DNA from: Sulfurimonas sp. SAG-AH-194-C20
GTDB taxonomy: Bacteria; Campylobacterota; Campylobacteria; Campylobacterales; Sulfurimonadaceae
Length of the DNA stretch: 48,704 nucleotides
Direction: 5' to 3'
NCBI RefSeq assembly: GCF_029215975.1
Contig: NZ_JAEMVD010000007.1
Location: forward strand, 1-48,704
In this document: piece after piece, positions 1 to 8,652 of the stretch
Position numbering within the stretch: the first letter of the stretch is position 1
How the letters are laid out: every line of letters begins with the position of its first letter
The notes under the pieces: generated by a model
What the model saw: only the letters and a program-made list of their open reading frames with translations
Databases searched by the model: none
What the model was told of the DNA's origin: nothing
Position numbers and translations under genes: made by a program

Positions 1-687
1 GAAGTAGATAAGCTCATCACATTTAGAGAGTGTTGCTGGTGGTGATACTAATTCTGTAATATCTTCATCAATATACTCAAAACTTTTTTTAATGCCCGGT
101 AAGTACTTCTCAAGCAGAGGTTTCGCATAGTTATGACGAAATTCATTACGTTTATAACTCTCATCATTATTACTAGAATCTTCAAAGTATTTAATTTGAT
201 TATCATGAAGGTAGACCAGTAGTTCTTGTTTATCAAGATGTAGCAGAGGTCGCACTAGTGTATAAGTGCTGCGTTTGTCTACTACTTGCATACCAGAGAG
301 CTCAACACAACCAGCACCCTTACAAAACTGCATTAACATCCACTCAAACCTATCTCCTAGATGATGAGCTGTTAAAAGGTTATCATATTGATGTTTTTGT
401 ATCAGCTCTTCAAAAAAATCATAACGGATTTTACGAGCATTCGCTTCAAAATTTGTTTGTACCTCGGGTGCAGTGTAAACATAGCAGTTAAAGTTATACT
501 TAAGTGCTAACTCTTTTGCATATGAAACTTCATCTTTAGACTCTTCGCGCAGGCCATAATCAACAATAGCAACATCAAAAGGTATTTTATTTTCTAAAAG
601 TAAAAAGAGGAGGGCAGTAGAATCAACTCCAGCCGAGAAGGCTAAGAGGTTCTTTTTGTTTTGTAATAGTTCTTTATGAAGAAGCAT
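1..687 (-). CDS. tilS: tRNA(Ile)-lysidine synthase TilS (3' end outside window)
   Basis: This protein should attach lysine to C34 of tRNA-Ile(CAU) in an ATP-dependent reaction, so that the tRNA reads AUA. The frame is open from an ATG at 687 to the window edge (229 codons), so the C-terminus is missing. Near the N-terminus is the PP-loop, SAGVDSTALLF, which has Ala where most family members have Gly (SGGxDS). Further on, LLTAHHLGDRFEWMLM and the KRNEFRHN segment match the adenylating domain of TilS. The start overlaps the last 14 bases of rimO, which suggests translational coupling. The assignment rests on the PP-loop plus the HHLGD and RN.FRH motifs; a different PP-loop ATPase is unlikely. 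Confidence 0.9.
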   Translation of the reverse strand, partial: MLLHKELLQNKKNLLAFSAGVDSTALLFLLLENKIPFDVAIVDYGLREESKDEVSYAKELALKYNFNCYVYTAPEVQTNFEANARKIRYDFFEELIQKHQYDNLLTAHHLGDRFEWMLMQFCKGAGCVELSGMQVVDKRSTYTLVRPLLHLDKQELLVYLHDNQIKYFEDSSNNDESYKRNEFRHNYAKPLLEKYLPGIKKSFEYIDEDITELVSPPATLSKCDELIYF

Positions 688-1996
688 TATCTACTGTTGC
701 AGTTAAAATATCTCCAACAATATCGGTGATTTTTGCCTTGTAAACTTTACAAAACTCTAACTCAACTTCATCATTTGTTCTATCATTTACATAAACTTCA
801 CCATCTATATCAGGAGCCCAGATAAGCTTACGTGCTGAGAGTAAAAACTCATGCTCATCACTCTCACCATCGATAACAAGTTCACACTCTTTGCCTATCT
901 CTGCGTTTAAAGATTTTAGAGTACATTCTCTTGCAATGTCTCCAAGAGTTTGTGCACGTTCTGAAATAACATCAGCATCTATCTTCATCTCGTAGTCATA
1001 GGCCGGAGTTGTCTCTTCATCGGAGTAAGAAAAAACATTGATACGGTCAAATCCAAAACTCCCTGCAAATTCACACATCTCATCAAACATCTCCTGTGTT
1101 TCGTTAGGATGTCCTACGATAAAACTAGTTCTAACAAAAGAGTTTGGAAGACTTCTCATAAAGTCTAAAAGTTCGATTGTTTTATCTTTACCAAACCCGC
1201 GTTTCATCATGCGAAGCATATCATCGTTGATGTGCTGGATAGGCATGTCGAAGTAGTTGTGAAAAACTTCACTTTTGGCTATGTTTTTAAGCAGTGCCAT
1301 CGATGTTGTAGATGGATAAAGGTAAAGAATACGAGCAGATTTAACACCCTCTATAAGTTCTATTCGTTGAATGAGAAGAGATAAACCATCTTTTACATTT
1401 TTATCACGAAGATAAGAGCTAGAGTCTTGCGAAACAAAAGAGAAATCATAGTAGCCCTTTTTAACAAGTCCTTCTACCTCTTTAGCGATAGAGTCAAGTT
1501 CACGAGAATTAAGTTTTCCTTTAAAAGAGGGGATAGCACAAAAACTACAAGTCTGGTTACAACCCTCTGAGAGTTTAATGTAAGCATGATAAGTAGAACC
1601 CGTAACGACTCGCTCTGCACCATCTATAAGAAAAACAGCATCAGAAAATCTACTTTTTTTCTCAACAAGAAGCTCATCTATTTTGTCATAGTCCCCAACA
1701 CCTGTAAAAATATCTACTTCAGGGATACTCTCCATCATTTCATCTTGATAACGTTCACTTAGACAACCAGCCATCACTAAAAGTGAGTCCTCTTTTCTAG
1801 CATCGTGGAGAGAGAGAACAGTGTTAAGTGACTCCTCTTTTGCAGCATCTATAAAACCACAAGTGTTTACGATGATGACATCTGCTTCTTCTTCATTATC
1901 TGTAAGGTCAAAGTTTTGTAATTTTCCCATCATCACTTCTGTGTCGACAAGGTTTTTCGTACAGCCAAGTGATACGATATGGAGTTTATTGCTCAT
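674..1996 (-). CDS. rimO: Ribosomal protein uS12 methylthiotransferase RimO
   Basis: This radical-SAM enzyme adds a methylthio group to a conserved aspartate of ribosomal protein S12. At 440 residues it has the usual length. The order is an N-terminal UPF0004 domain (SLGCTKNLVDTEVMMG, then VNTCGFIDAAKEES, with the Cys residues that hold the auxiliary cluster), a radical-SAM core with the CNQTCSFC motif near residue 147, and a C-terminal TRAM-like domain. The VDTEVMMG and FIDAAKEES signatures separate RimO from its paralogue MiaB. The promoter is shared head to head with the flavoprotein gene at 2045, and tilS overlaps the 3' end. Confidence 0.96.
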   Translation of the reverse strand: MSNKLHIVSLGCTKNLVDTEVMMGKLQNFDLTDNEEEADVIIVNTCGFIDAAKEESLNTVLSLHDARKEDSLLVMAGCLSERYQDEMMESIPEVDIFTGVGDYDKIDELLVEKKSRFSDAVFLIDGAERVVTGSTYHAYIKLSEGCNQTCSFCAIPSFKGKLNSRELDSIAKEVEGLVKKGYYDFSFVSQDSSSYLRDKNVKDGLSLLIQRIELIEGVKSARILYLYPSTTSMALLKNIAKSEVFHNYFDMPIQHINDDMLRMMKRGFGKDKTIELLDFMRSLPNSFVRTSFIVGHPNETQEMFDEMCEFAGSFGFDRINVFSYSDEETTPAYDYEMKIDADVISERAQTLGDIARECTLKSLNAEIGKECELVIDGESDEHEFLLSARKLIWAPDIDGEVYVNDRTNDEVELEFCKVYKAKITDIVGDILTATVDNASS

Positions 1997-2023
1997 AATT
2001 CTACTTTATAAATATTTTTTGTA

Positions 2024-2038
2024 ATTATATCGTATAAT
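2024..2038. promoter_or_regulatory. Overlapping divergent -10 boxes for rimO and the 2045 flavoprotein gene
   Basis: A perfect TATAAT lies at 2033-2038 on the plus strand and another at 2029-2024 on the minus strand. Only three bases separate them. The minus-strand box fits rimO with a leader of about 20 bases. The plus-strand box ends six bases before the ATG at 2045, leaving no room for a ribosome binding site. Confidence 0.55.
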
Positions 2039-2044
2039 CCCTTT

Positions 2045-3187
2045 ATGAAAATATTTGATGTAATTATTTTAGGTGCTGGGGCTAGTGGGCTTATGTGTGC
2101 AGGAAATATTGGGAAGAAAAAATCGGTTTTAATAATAGAAGGAAATGAAAAAGTAGCAAAAAAGCTCAAAATTTCTGGTGGCGGTAAGTGCAATATAACA
2201 AATGTAAGTGTTGAGTCCAATAACTTTGATGGAGAAGAACTTTTAGTTGAGTCAGTTTTACAGAAGTTTTCTAAAGATAATCTGTTGAATTTTTTAGATA
2301 GAAGTAGGGTGGAGCTTGAGCTACGTAAAGAACGTTATTACTTTTGTCAAAATAGTGCAGATGACATCATAAATGTACTTAAAAATGCTTCTAAACATGC
2401 AGAGATACATCTTAATGAAAAGATAATATCACTGGATAAAGAGAATGAGCTTTTTTCTCTTACAACAGATAAAGCCATATATAAAGCGAAAAATGTAGTA
2501 GTTGCAACTGGTGGTATCAGTTTTGTAAACCTAGGTGCAAGTTCTATTGGACTTGATATCGCAAAAAGTTTTGATATAGAGGTTAGAGAGTTCACACCTG
2601 CACTTGTTGGACTTACTGTACAAAAAGAGCAGTTTTGGATGCGAGAGCTCAGTGGTCTGAGCTGTTATGTAAATATAAAAGTAGGGGATAGAGTAGCAAA
2701 AGAGGAGATGCTTTTTGCACATAAAGGCATTAGTGGACCAGCTGTTTTAACAGCTTCACTTTACTGGAAAAAAGGACTGATGAGTATAGACTTTTTACCA
2801 GATAGGGATATAACTAAGTTAGTTATAGGGAGTAAGAAACAAGTGAGTTCTCTTCTTAACTTGCCAAAAAGATTAAGCAGAGCACTTCTCAAGGCTGTCG
2901 CGGTAGAAGATAAGGAATGCAAAAAGTTAACAAAAGAAGATATCCAAAACCTAAGTAAACTTCATGCCTATAGTTTCGCACCTGCTGGAAACTTTGGTTT
3001 TACTAAAGCAGAAGTGAGTAGGGGCGGAGTTTTGGCTAACGAGATTGAGTTTAAGACATGTGAAACTAAAAATATACAAGGGCTTTACTTTATAGGTGAA
3101 GTTGTCGATATAACGGGTGAACTAGGTGGATATAACTTTCAGTGGGCATTTTCGAGTGCCTATGTCTGTGCAAAAGCTATAAAATAA
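2045..3187 (+). CDS. HI0933/BaiN/RdsA-family FAD-dependent oxidoreductase
   Basis: This flavoprotein belongs to the HI0933 (YhiN/BaiN) family. The N-terminal FAD-binding motif is ILGAGASGLMCAGN (about residues 9-22), followed by the family hallmark SGGGKCNITN at about 45-55. The C-terminus has GNFGFTKAEVSRGGV and GLYFIGEVVDITGELGGYN, which complete the FAD site. At 380 residues it is slightly short but intact. Known family members include a gut bile-acid reductase (BaiN) and E. coli YhiN, which I recall being reported as a 23S rRNA dihydrouridine synthase (RdsA). The neighbours tilS and rimO are both translation-modification genes, which favours the rRNA role, but that is inference. No Shine-Dalgarno is visible. 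Confidence 0.88.
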   Translation: MKIFDVIILGAGASGLMCAGNIGKKKSVLIIEGNEKVAKKLKISGGGKCNITNVSVESNNFDGEELLVESVLQKFSKDNLLNFLDRSRVELELRKERYYFCQNSADDIINVLKNASKHAEIHLNEKIISLDKENELFSLTTDKAIYKAKNVVVATGGISFVNLGASSIGLDIAKSFDIEVREFTPALVGLTVQKEQFWMRELSGLSCYVNIKVGDRVAKEEMLFAHKGISGPAVLTASLYWKKGLMSIDFLPDRDITKLVIGSKKQVSSLLNLPKRLSRALLKAVAVEDKECKKLTKEDIQNLSKLHAYSFAPAGNFGFTKAEVSRGGVLANEIEFKTCETKNIQGLYFIGEVVDITGELGGYNFQWAFSSAYVCAKAIK

Positions 3188-3220
3188 GCAACTTTAATAC
3201 TTAACTTATACTTCTGTCGA

Positions 3221-3226
3221 TATAAT
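3221..3226 (+). promoter_or_regulatory. -10 box for the outer-membrane protein gene at 3258
   Basis: TATAAT lies 31 bases before the ATG, with an AAAGAGA ribosome binding site between them. Confidence 0.5.
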
Positions 3227-3257
3227 CTAAATTATAAAAATAATAGAAAGAGATAAT

Positions 3258-3833
3258 ATGGTTATTAAACTAATGCAAAAAGCATTAATCACAGTTTCAT
3301 TAATAGGTATAATTTGTGTTTCCTTAAATGCTCAAAGCAAACACTCATTATTTGCCATAGAAGGCGGTACGAGTAATTTGCGAGCAGAAACAAATGTTGG
3401 AGGATATAATATACAAAAATCCAATATGGGTCATTTTGGTTTAAAATTAGGTGCTGAAAGCGAAAAGTACAGGGTGTTTTTTAGTGCGCGTAACTTTATT
3501 GCAGAACCAAATAATAAATTGCTAACAGCAGGTGTAGAGGCACAGTATAAATTAAACTTTTCAAAATCAGTTAACTTCTTTATTGGAGTCAATGGAGGAT
3601 CTGCATATATTGAAGTAGGTCCTGATGGAGTTAATCCCGGTCTTGATGTAACTACTCCTTATTTTGGTGGAGATTTTGGCTTAAATTATCATGCCAGTGA
3701 ATTAATAGATGTTGAACTAGGTGCAAAGTATATGTTAATAGACAGTACAATTACACAAGGGACAACAATATACGACTTTAGAGATTTAACATCTTTTTAT
3801 GGAAGCATAATCTTTAAATGGCGAGTAGACTAA
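3258..3833 (+). CDS. Predicted outer-membrane beta-barrel protein
   Basis: A 191-residue exported protein of unknown function. A signal peptide (basic start, hydrophobic stretch to about residue 23, cleavage likely after SLNA before QSKHS) is followed by alternating polar/hydrophobic strands, such as VFFSARNF, VEAQYKLNF, NFFIGVNGG and VELGAKYML, ending in a terminal strand with an aromatic residue (SIIFKWRVD). This is the pattern of a small eight-strand barrel of the OmpA/OmpW type, but I cannot name a family. It has its own promoter, and the next gene begins one base after its stop, so the two are probably co-translated. Confidence 0.7.
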   Translation: MVIKLMQKALITVSLIGIICVSLNAQSKHSLFAIEGGTSNLRAETNVGGYNIQKSNMGHFGLKLGAESEKYRVFFSARNFIAEPNNKLLTAGVEAQYKLNFSKSVNFFIGVNGGSAYIEVGPDGVNPGLDVTTPYFGGDFGLNYHASELIDVELGAKYMLIDSTITQGTTIYDFRDLTSFYGSIIFKWRVD

Positions 3834-3834
3834 T

Positions 3835-4167
3835 TTGAAATATCTTTTAATTTTTATTCTTTTAACTCCTTTTATTTATGGAGATGTTATCAAGTATAAA
3901 ACACTTGCTTGTCCTACTATTGCATTACTTAAAGAAGCAAAATCGATAGATATGGAAGACTCTTTAGAATTAGAAATTTACACCATAGCTAAGAACTGTG
4001 TAGTACTTTCAAGAGAAGATCATATCAAAGCTTTAGGTTATGACCCTCTTAACTCTAAAGATAGGTTTCAAAAAATATTATATAAAAAAACAAGTTCAGT
4101 ACTTTATATCTCACGTGATGCAATTCATATAGAACAAGCTGGAAAAAAGAACACATACAGGTTTTAA
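3835..4167 (+). CDS. Small exported protein of unknown function
   Basis: A 110-residue protein read from a TTG one base after the stop of the preceding barrel gene; no strong ribosome binding site is seen, which fits re-initiation. Residues 1-16 form a signal peptide ending FIYG before DVIKYK. The mature part has two cysteines (in LACPT and KNCVV) that could form a periplasmic disulfide, and ends with a basic segment, GKKNTYRF. I do not recognise the family. Pairing with the barrel protein suggests an envelope role, which is inference only. Confidence 0.65.
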   Translation: MKYLLIFILLTPFIYGDVIKYKTLACPTIALLKEAKSIDMEDSLELEIYTIAKNCVVLSREDHIKALGYDPLNSKDRFQKILYKKTSSVLYISRDAIHIEQAGKKNTYRF

Positions 4168-4231
4168 AGTCATAAATTGGTAACTAAGAATAGTAAATAT
4201 TATGTTAAGTTAAAGAGAGTAAAATTCGAGA

Positions 4232-4651
4232 ATGATTTTAACAGGTATGATATTTCAATATAATGAAGAAGAAGGTTTAGGTCTTTTAATGCTCTCAGAT
4301 GCAAAGCAAAAAGAGTTTAGCCAAAAAGAGTGGATAGATGCTGGTAATGAACCAGCAGTAGGTCAAAAAATTGCTTATATCAGTAAAGCAGATACTTTTG
4401 AGGTTAGAGTGGCGACTCAAGATGATATAAAAAAATCTTTACTTAAACAAGAAGAACAGACCGCAGAAGAACATCTGGAACATTTTACTTCTTTAGGATT
4501 TAAGCTAGTAAAAGATACTACTATAAATAATGTAAGAACTCTAACACTACGTAGTTTTGCAAACTTTGAGTCAGAAGAAGTGATAATCACCCAAAAAGAT
4601 AATAGTGTCAGTGTGCTGCAGAGTATAAACGGTAAGCTAATAAACGAATAA
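4232..4651 (+). CDS. Conserved-looking protein of unknown function, possible OB-like N-terminus
   Basis: A 139-residue soluble protein. The first 60 or so residues (GMIFQYNEEEGLGLLML, then VGQKIAYI) resemble a cold-shock/OB-type strand arrangement with an acidic loop, but the RNP motifs of true cold-shock proteins are not evident. A charged linker follows, then a second small strand-rich part. No export signal or membrane segment is seen. The ATG has no clear ribosome binding site, and a TAAAAT sits at 4220-4225, so the message may be leaderless. Function unknown. Confidence 0.65.
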   Translation: MILTGMIFQYNEEEGLGLLMLSDAKQKEFSQKEWIDAGNEPAVGQKIAYISKADTFEVRVATQDDIKKSLLKQEEQTAEEHLEHFTSLGFKLVKDTTINNVRTLTLRSFANFESEEVIITQKDNSVSVLQSINGKLINE

Positions 4652-4659
4652 GGATAAAT

Positions 4660-4908
4660 ATGAAAGATTTACAAGAAGAATTTCGTAGTGAACTCAAAAG
4701 TAAAGAAAAATTAACTGTTAGCGCGTATGCAGAGTTATATAAAAAACATGCTAACATAGCTATAGCTGCGGAACTCAAAAAGGGTGTTAGTGAAAATCAG
4801 GCAGAGGCAATGGGTAACTACTATACTGCTGCAGTATTAACTAATTGTGTCCCAAATGAAAATACTCTCACTCGGGTTTTAGCTTTAATTGAGGAGAATA
4901 AAGAGTAA
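4660..4908 (+). CDS. Small helical protein of unknown function
   Basis: An 82-residue, probably all-helical cytoplasmic protein, eight bases downstream of the 4232 gene and so likely co-transcribed. An AAGGA ribosome binding site precedes the ATG. It is rich in Glu, Lys and Ala, with one cysteine (TNCVPNE). I do not recognise the family. The stop codon lies inside a perfect eight-pair hairpin that also contains the stop of the converging thioredoxin gene. Confidence 0.6.
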   Translation: MKDLQEEFRSELKSKEKLTVSAYAELYKKHANIAIAAELKKGVSENQAEAMGNYYTAAVLTNCVPNENTLTRVLALIEENKE

Positions 4909-4920
4909 AGTATTACTCTT
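4901..4920. terminator. Bidirectional hairpin between the 4660 gene and the thioredoxin gene
   Basis: AAGAGTAA (4901-4908) pairs perfectly with TTACTCTT (4913-4920) around a four-base loop. Each arm carries the stop codon of one of the two converging genes. The stem is AT-rich and has no long T run, so termination strength is uncertain. Confidence 0.45.
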
Positions 4921-5278
4921 CATCCTCCTCGTCCAACTCTTTACGTACAGCATCCATATCTAAACCTTTAACATGAGTGATTAACTTGTCAAAAGTATCT
5001 TCGGGCAACATGCCTGCTTGGTTGAGTAAAACTATACCATCTCTTATCACTACAAGTGTAGGAATAGAAAAAACATCATACTGTGATGCTATCGCTTTTT
5101 GCTCTTCAGTGTTTACTTTACCAAAAGTTATATCTGGATTTTTTGCTGCTACTTTTTCAAAAATTGGTGCAAATTGTTTACATGGTCCACACCATTCTGC
5201 CCAAAAATCTATTATTACAATATTTTTATCATCAAGTGTTTCATTAAAGTTTTGTGTTGTTAAGTCTGTATATGCCAT
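4913..5278 (-). CDS. trxA: Thioredoxin-family protein
   Basis: A thiol-disulfide reductant of the thioredoxin fold. The active site is WAEWCGPCKQF (Cys30 and Cys33), with the cis-proline in SIPTLVV. It has no signal peptide, so it is cytoplasmic. At 121 residues it is slightly longer than the usual 105-110 because of an acidic tail, KELDEEDEE. An AAAGGA site precedes the ATG, and a TATACT box lies on the minus strand at 5305-5300. It is transcribed alone. Whether it is the main thioredoxin or a second copy cannot be told from this window. Confidence 0.88.
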   Translation of the reverse strand: MAYTDLTTQNFNETLDDKNIVIIDFWAEWCGPCKQFAPIFEKVAAKNPDITFGKVNTEEQKAIASQYDVFSIPTLVVIRDGIVLLNQAGMLPEDTFDKLITHVKGLDMDAVRKELDEEDEE

Positions 5279-5396
5279 AATTATCCTTTGTATTTAAGAG
5301 AGTATAGCATAGGGATAAATAATATTTTATAAAGAGTATTATTGTATAGTCATGCTAATAAATAATTAAACTTATGGAGACTAAAAGAGGTGAAAA

Positions 5397-5903
5397 TTGG
5401 TATATGAAAATATAGTATTGATTGGTTTTATGGGAAGTGGTAAAACAAGTGTAGGAAAAACACTTGCTAGGTACTTACATAAAGATTTTGTAGATGTTGA
5501 TAGTGTTATTGAAAAAGAATTAAATGCGAGTATTAATGAAATATTTAAGGACAAGGGTGAAGAGTACTTCCGTATTCTAGAACAAAAATGTATAAATGAG
5601 ATAACTCAAAAAAAAGGACAAGTTATAGCTACAGGAGGAGGACTTCCAATACATAGTAAAATCTCAGAAAAATCTCTTATAGTCTATATAGATGCAGATT
5701 TTGATGTTATACTAAATCGCTTATCCCAAAAAGAGCATGCTAAACGTCCTTTACTCCAGGATGAAGAACGAGCAAGAGGTTTATATGAGCAAAGAATAGA
5801 AACATACAAAGAACTTGCAACATTAAGTGTTGACGCTAACCAAAAGATACAAATTTTTATACATGTCATAGTAGATTTTATACTAGATCAGAGAATTTTA
5901 TAG
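5397..5903 (+). CDS. aroK: Shikimate kinase AroK
   Basis: Phosphorylates shikimate at the 3-OH with ATP, in the pathway to chorismate and the aromatic amino acids. Residues 9-18 hold the P-loop (GFMGSGKTSV). The shikimate-binding parts are DVDSVIE, the Arg of EYFRILEQ, the TGGGLP motif near residue 79, and the lid Arg in AKRPLL. The length, 168 residues, is typical. The start is the TTG at 5397, seven bases after an AGAGG site, and gives the standard N-terminus just before the P-loop. It appears to be a single-gene unit; the 163 bases to uvrB hold only the uvrB promoter. Confidence 0.93.
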   Translation: MVYENIVLIGFMGSGKTSVGKTLARYLHKDFVDVDSVIEKELNASINEIFKDKGEEYFRILEQKCINEITQKKGQVIATGGGLPIHSKISEKSLIVYIDADFDVILNRLSQKEHAKRPLLQDEERARGLYEQRIETYKELATLSVDANQKIQIFIHVIVDFILDQRIL

Positions 5904-6053
5904 TGATTTCTACAGTGAACTAGGGGGTCTATACTTTAAATTTATTAGTTATCTGACACATAAAGAGAAGTATTAATCATCATTTCTCTATAGGCATATC
6001 AAAGCCACTTTTTCAAAAACTACTCAAAACCAAGTATATTCACACAAATAAGC

Positions 6054-6059
6054 TATAAT
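6054..6059 (+). promoter_or_regulatory. -10 box immediately upstream of uvrB
   Basis: TATAAT ends seven bases before the uvrB ATG at 6067. No Shine-Dalgarno lies between them, so transcription would begin at or next to the start codon. Confidence 0.55.
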
Positions 6060-6066
6060 TCCACTA

Positions 6067-8049
6067 ATGAAAAAAGAGATAAATTTTAAAGCACATACTC
6101 CTTATGAACCTGCAGGTGATCAGCCTCAAGCTATTAAAGAGTTAAGTGAATCGATACTAAAAGGTAATCGTTACCAAACACTTGAAGGTGTGACTGGTAG
6201 TGGTAAAACATACACTATGGCGAAGGTTATAGAGAATGTGAAGATGCCTACTATCATCATGACTCATAACAAAACTCTAGCGGCTCAGTTGTACTCAGAG
6301 TTTCGTCAGTTCTTTCCTAACAATCATGTTGAGTATTTTGTTTCTTATTATGATTATTATCAGCCGGAGGCTTACATACCTCGTCAGGATCTTTTCATCG
6401 AAAAAGATTCTGCTATTAACGATGAGCTTGAGCGTATGCGTTTGTCTTCTACAGCAAATCTTCTCTCTTATGATGATGTTATAGTTATAGCTTCTGTATC
6501 TGCGAACTATGGTTTGGGAGACCCTGAAGAATACCTAAATATGGTGCAAGTGTTGACAGTGGGTGATGAGATAAACCAGAAGAAACTTCTGCTGCGTTTA
6601 GTAGAGATGGGGTACTCTCGAAATGATAGTTACTTTGACTCTGGACATATTCGTGTGAATGGTGAGAGTTTAGATATTTATCCGCCTTATTTTGAACAAG
6701 AAGCTATTCGTGTTGAGTTTTTTGGGGATGAGATAGAAGCGATTTATACTTTTGAAGTTATAGATAACAAAAAACTTGAAGTGCATAAAGATATAACTAT
6801 TTATGCCTGTTCACAGTTTAGTGTGGGGCAAGAGAAGATGTCTCGAGCAATAAAACGCATAGAAGAAGAACTTGATGATAGACTTGCATACTTCACTAAA
6901 GAAGGTAAACTACTTGAACATCAGCGTTTAAAACAGCGTGTAGAGTTTGACCTTGAAATGTTGCAAACAACTGGTATGTGTAAAGGTGTAGAAAACTACT
7001 CGCGTTTACTTACAGACAAAAAACCAGGTGAAGCTCCTTTTACTCTGCTTGATTATTTTGCACAGAACAATAAAGAGTACCTTGTAATAGTTGATGAGTC
7101 ACATGTATCACTTCCACAGTACCGTGGTATGTATGCTGGAGATAAGGCTAGAAAAGATGTTCTAGTTGATTATGGGTTTAGACTTCCTTCTGCACTTGAT
7201 AATCGACCTTTAAAAGCAGATGAGTATATAGATAAAGCACCTAAGTACCTTTTTGTCTCTGCTACACCTGCTGAGTACGAGTTAGATATGTCTAGTGTTA
7301 TAGCAAAACAAATCATCCGTCCAACAGGACTACTTGATCCTCTCATAGAGATAAAAACTTCTGATAATCAAGTTGAAGATATTCATGATGAAATTAAAAA
7401 AGTCACACCTAAAAATGAGCGTGTTCTCATAACTGTTCTTACTAAAAAAATGGCAGAGGCTTTGACTAAGTATCTTGCTGACTTGGGTATAAAAGTACAG
7501 TACATGCACTCAGACATAGACACAATAGAACGTAACCAAATCATTCGTGCCCTTCGTTTAGGTGAGTTTGATGTACTTATAGGTATAAATCTTCTGCGTG
7601 AGGGGTTAGACCTTCCTGAAGTCTCTCTTGTAGCTATTTTAGATGCAGATAAAGAAGGGTTTTTGAGAAGTGAAACAGCACTTGTCCAGACTATCGGACG
7701 TGCAGCTAGAAACTCTAAAGGTCGTGTTATCCTCTATGCAAACAAGATAACTAAGTCTATGAAAAAAGCTATGGATAAAACAAGTGCACGTCGCGAGATA
7801 CAAGATGCACATAACAAAAAGCATGGTATTACCCCAACTACTACTATTAGAGCCCTTGATGAGAATCTCAAAGTTGATGACCATGGTGACTTGTATGCTA
7901 AACATAACAAAAAAGATAAAATGCCAGCGAGTGAAAAGAAAGCAATAACAAAAGAGTTGATGTTGAAGATGAAAAAAGCGGCTAAAGAGTTAAACTTTGA
8001 AGAAGCAGCAAGACTTCGAGATGAAATCATGAAAATAAAAAAACTATAG
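6067..8049 (+). CDS. uvrB: Excinuclease ABC subunit UvrB
   Basis: The damage-verifying helicase of nucleotide excision repair; it receives DNA from UvrA and recruits UvrC. The 660 residues are full length. Walker A is [13 protein letters not shown] (about residue 40); the DNA-pinching beta-hairpin motif [12 protein letters not shown] is near residue 95; DESHV is the DExx motif; the helicase C-terminal motifs include [22 protein letters not shown] and QTIGRAARN. The UVR domain that binds UvrC is at the C-terminus ([14 protein letters not shown]). It probably has a leaderless message. The DedA-family gene follows seven bases after the stop. Confidence 0.98.
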   Translation: MKKEINFKAHTPYEPAGDQPQAIKELSESILKGNRYQTLEGVTGSGKTYTMAKVIENVKMPTIIMTHNKTLAAQLYSEFRQFFPNNHVEYFVSYYDYYQPEAYIPRQDLFIEKDSAINDELERMRLSSTANLLSYDDVIVIASVSANYGLGDPEEYLNMVQVLTVGDEINQKKLLLRLVEMGYSRNDSYFDSGHIRVNGESLDIYPPYFEQEAIRVEFFGDEIEAIYTFEVIDNKKLEVHKDITIYACSQFSVGQEKMSRAIKRIEEELDDRLAYFTKEGKLLEHQRLKQRVEFDLEMLQTTGMCKGVENYSRLLTDKKPGEAPFTLLDYFAQNNKEYLVIVDESHVSLPQYRGMYAGDKARKDVLVDYGFRLPSALDNRPLKADEYIDKAPKYLFVSATPAEYELDMSSVIAKQIIRPTGLLDPLIEIKTSDNQVEDIHDEIKKVTPKNERVLITVLTKKMAEALTKYLADLGIKVQYMHSDIDTIERNQIIRALRLGEFDVLIGINLLREGLDLPEVSLVAILDADKEGFLRSETALVQTIGRAARNSKGRVILYANKITKSMKKAMDKTSARREIQDAHNKKHGITPTTTIRALDENLKVDDHGDLYAKHNKKDKMPASEKKAITKELMLKMKKAAKELNFEEAARLRDEIMKIKKL

Positions 8050-8056
8050 GAAAATT

Positions 8057-8623
8057 ATGGAAGATACATTTGGCAACTTAGAAACATATGGATATATAGG
8101 ACTTTTTCTCTACTCTTTGGGTGGAGGATTTGTAGCACTTTTGGGGGCAGGAGTGCTTTCATACTTAGGTAAGATGGACTTAGCTACGTCTATGAGTGTT
8201 GCGTTTGTCGCTAATGCTTTAGGCGATGTGCTACTTGTGTATCTCGCACGGTATCAAAAAACTATGATGATGGAAGGGATTAAAAAACATAGAAGAAAAT
8301 TAGCTCTTTCTCATATACTGATGAAAAAATATGGCTCATGGATTATCTTAATTCAAAAGTTTGTTTATGGAATTAAGACGCTTATTCCTATAGCAATAGG
8401 ACTTACAAAATACGACTTTAAAAAGTTTGTCATTTTTAATGTTGGAAGTTCTGCTATCTGGGCACTTGTCGTTGGTCTTGGTAGTTTTTACTCAGGAGAG
8501 GCTCTTGTAAAAGTTGCAGGAGTTGTGAGTGAGAGACCTTGGATTGCTATAATTATACTTGTTGTGTTTGCTGGAAGTTTATGGTTATATCTGGAAAAAG
8601 CGACAAAAAAGAAAGTGAAGTAG
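8057..8623 (+). CDS. DedA/VTT-family membrane protein
   Basis: An inner-membrane protein of the DedA (SNARE-associated/VTT) family, whose members take part in lipid carrier or phospholipid flipping and envelope homeostasis. The 188 residues include hydrophobic segments at about 14-38, 45-63, 130-150 and 160-180, and a re-entrant motif, FVYGIKTLIPIAIGLTKY, where other members usually have F-x-PG-x-R; here the Pro-Gly is Tyr-Gly and the Arg is Lys. An AGGA site precedes the ATG, and the gene likely shares the uvrB transcript. Substrate unknown. Confidence 0.82.
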   Translation: MEDTFGNLETYGYIGLFLYSLGGGFVALLGAGVLSYLGKMDLATSMSVAFVANALGDVLLVYLARYQKTMMMEGIKKHRRKLALSHILMKKYGSWIILIQKFVYGIKTLIPIAIGLTKYDFKKFVIFNVGSSAIWALVVGLGSFYSGEALVKVAGVVSERPWIAIIILVVFAGSLWLYLEKATKKKVK

Positions 8624-8640
8624 AAAGAAAAAACTTTCTA
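8621..8640. terminator. Hairpin between the converging DedA and pckA genes
   Basis: TAGAAAG (8621-8627) and CTTTCTA (8634-8640) pair perfectly around an A6 loop. On the minus strand a T-rich stretch follows, which fits termination of pckA; support for the plus direction is weaker. Confidence 0.35.
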
Positions 8641-8652
8641 ACCTCTGATAAA

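Noticed and set aside
5904..6066. The 163-base gap between aroK and uvrB as a hidden small gene or RNA
   Set aside because: No start codon with a ribosome binding site and no strong hairpin is visible; it holds the uvrB -10 box only.
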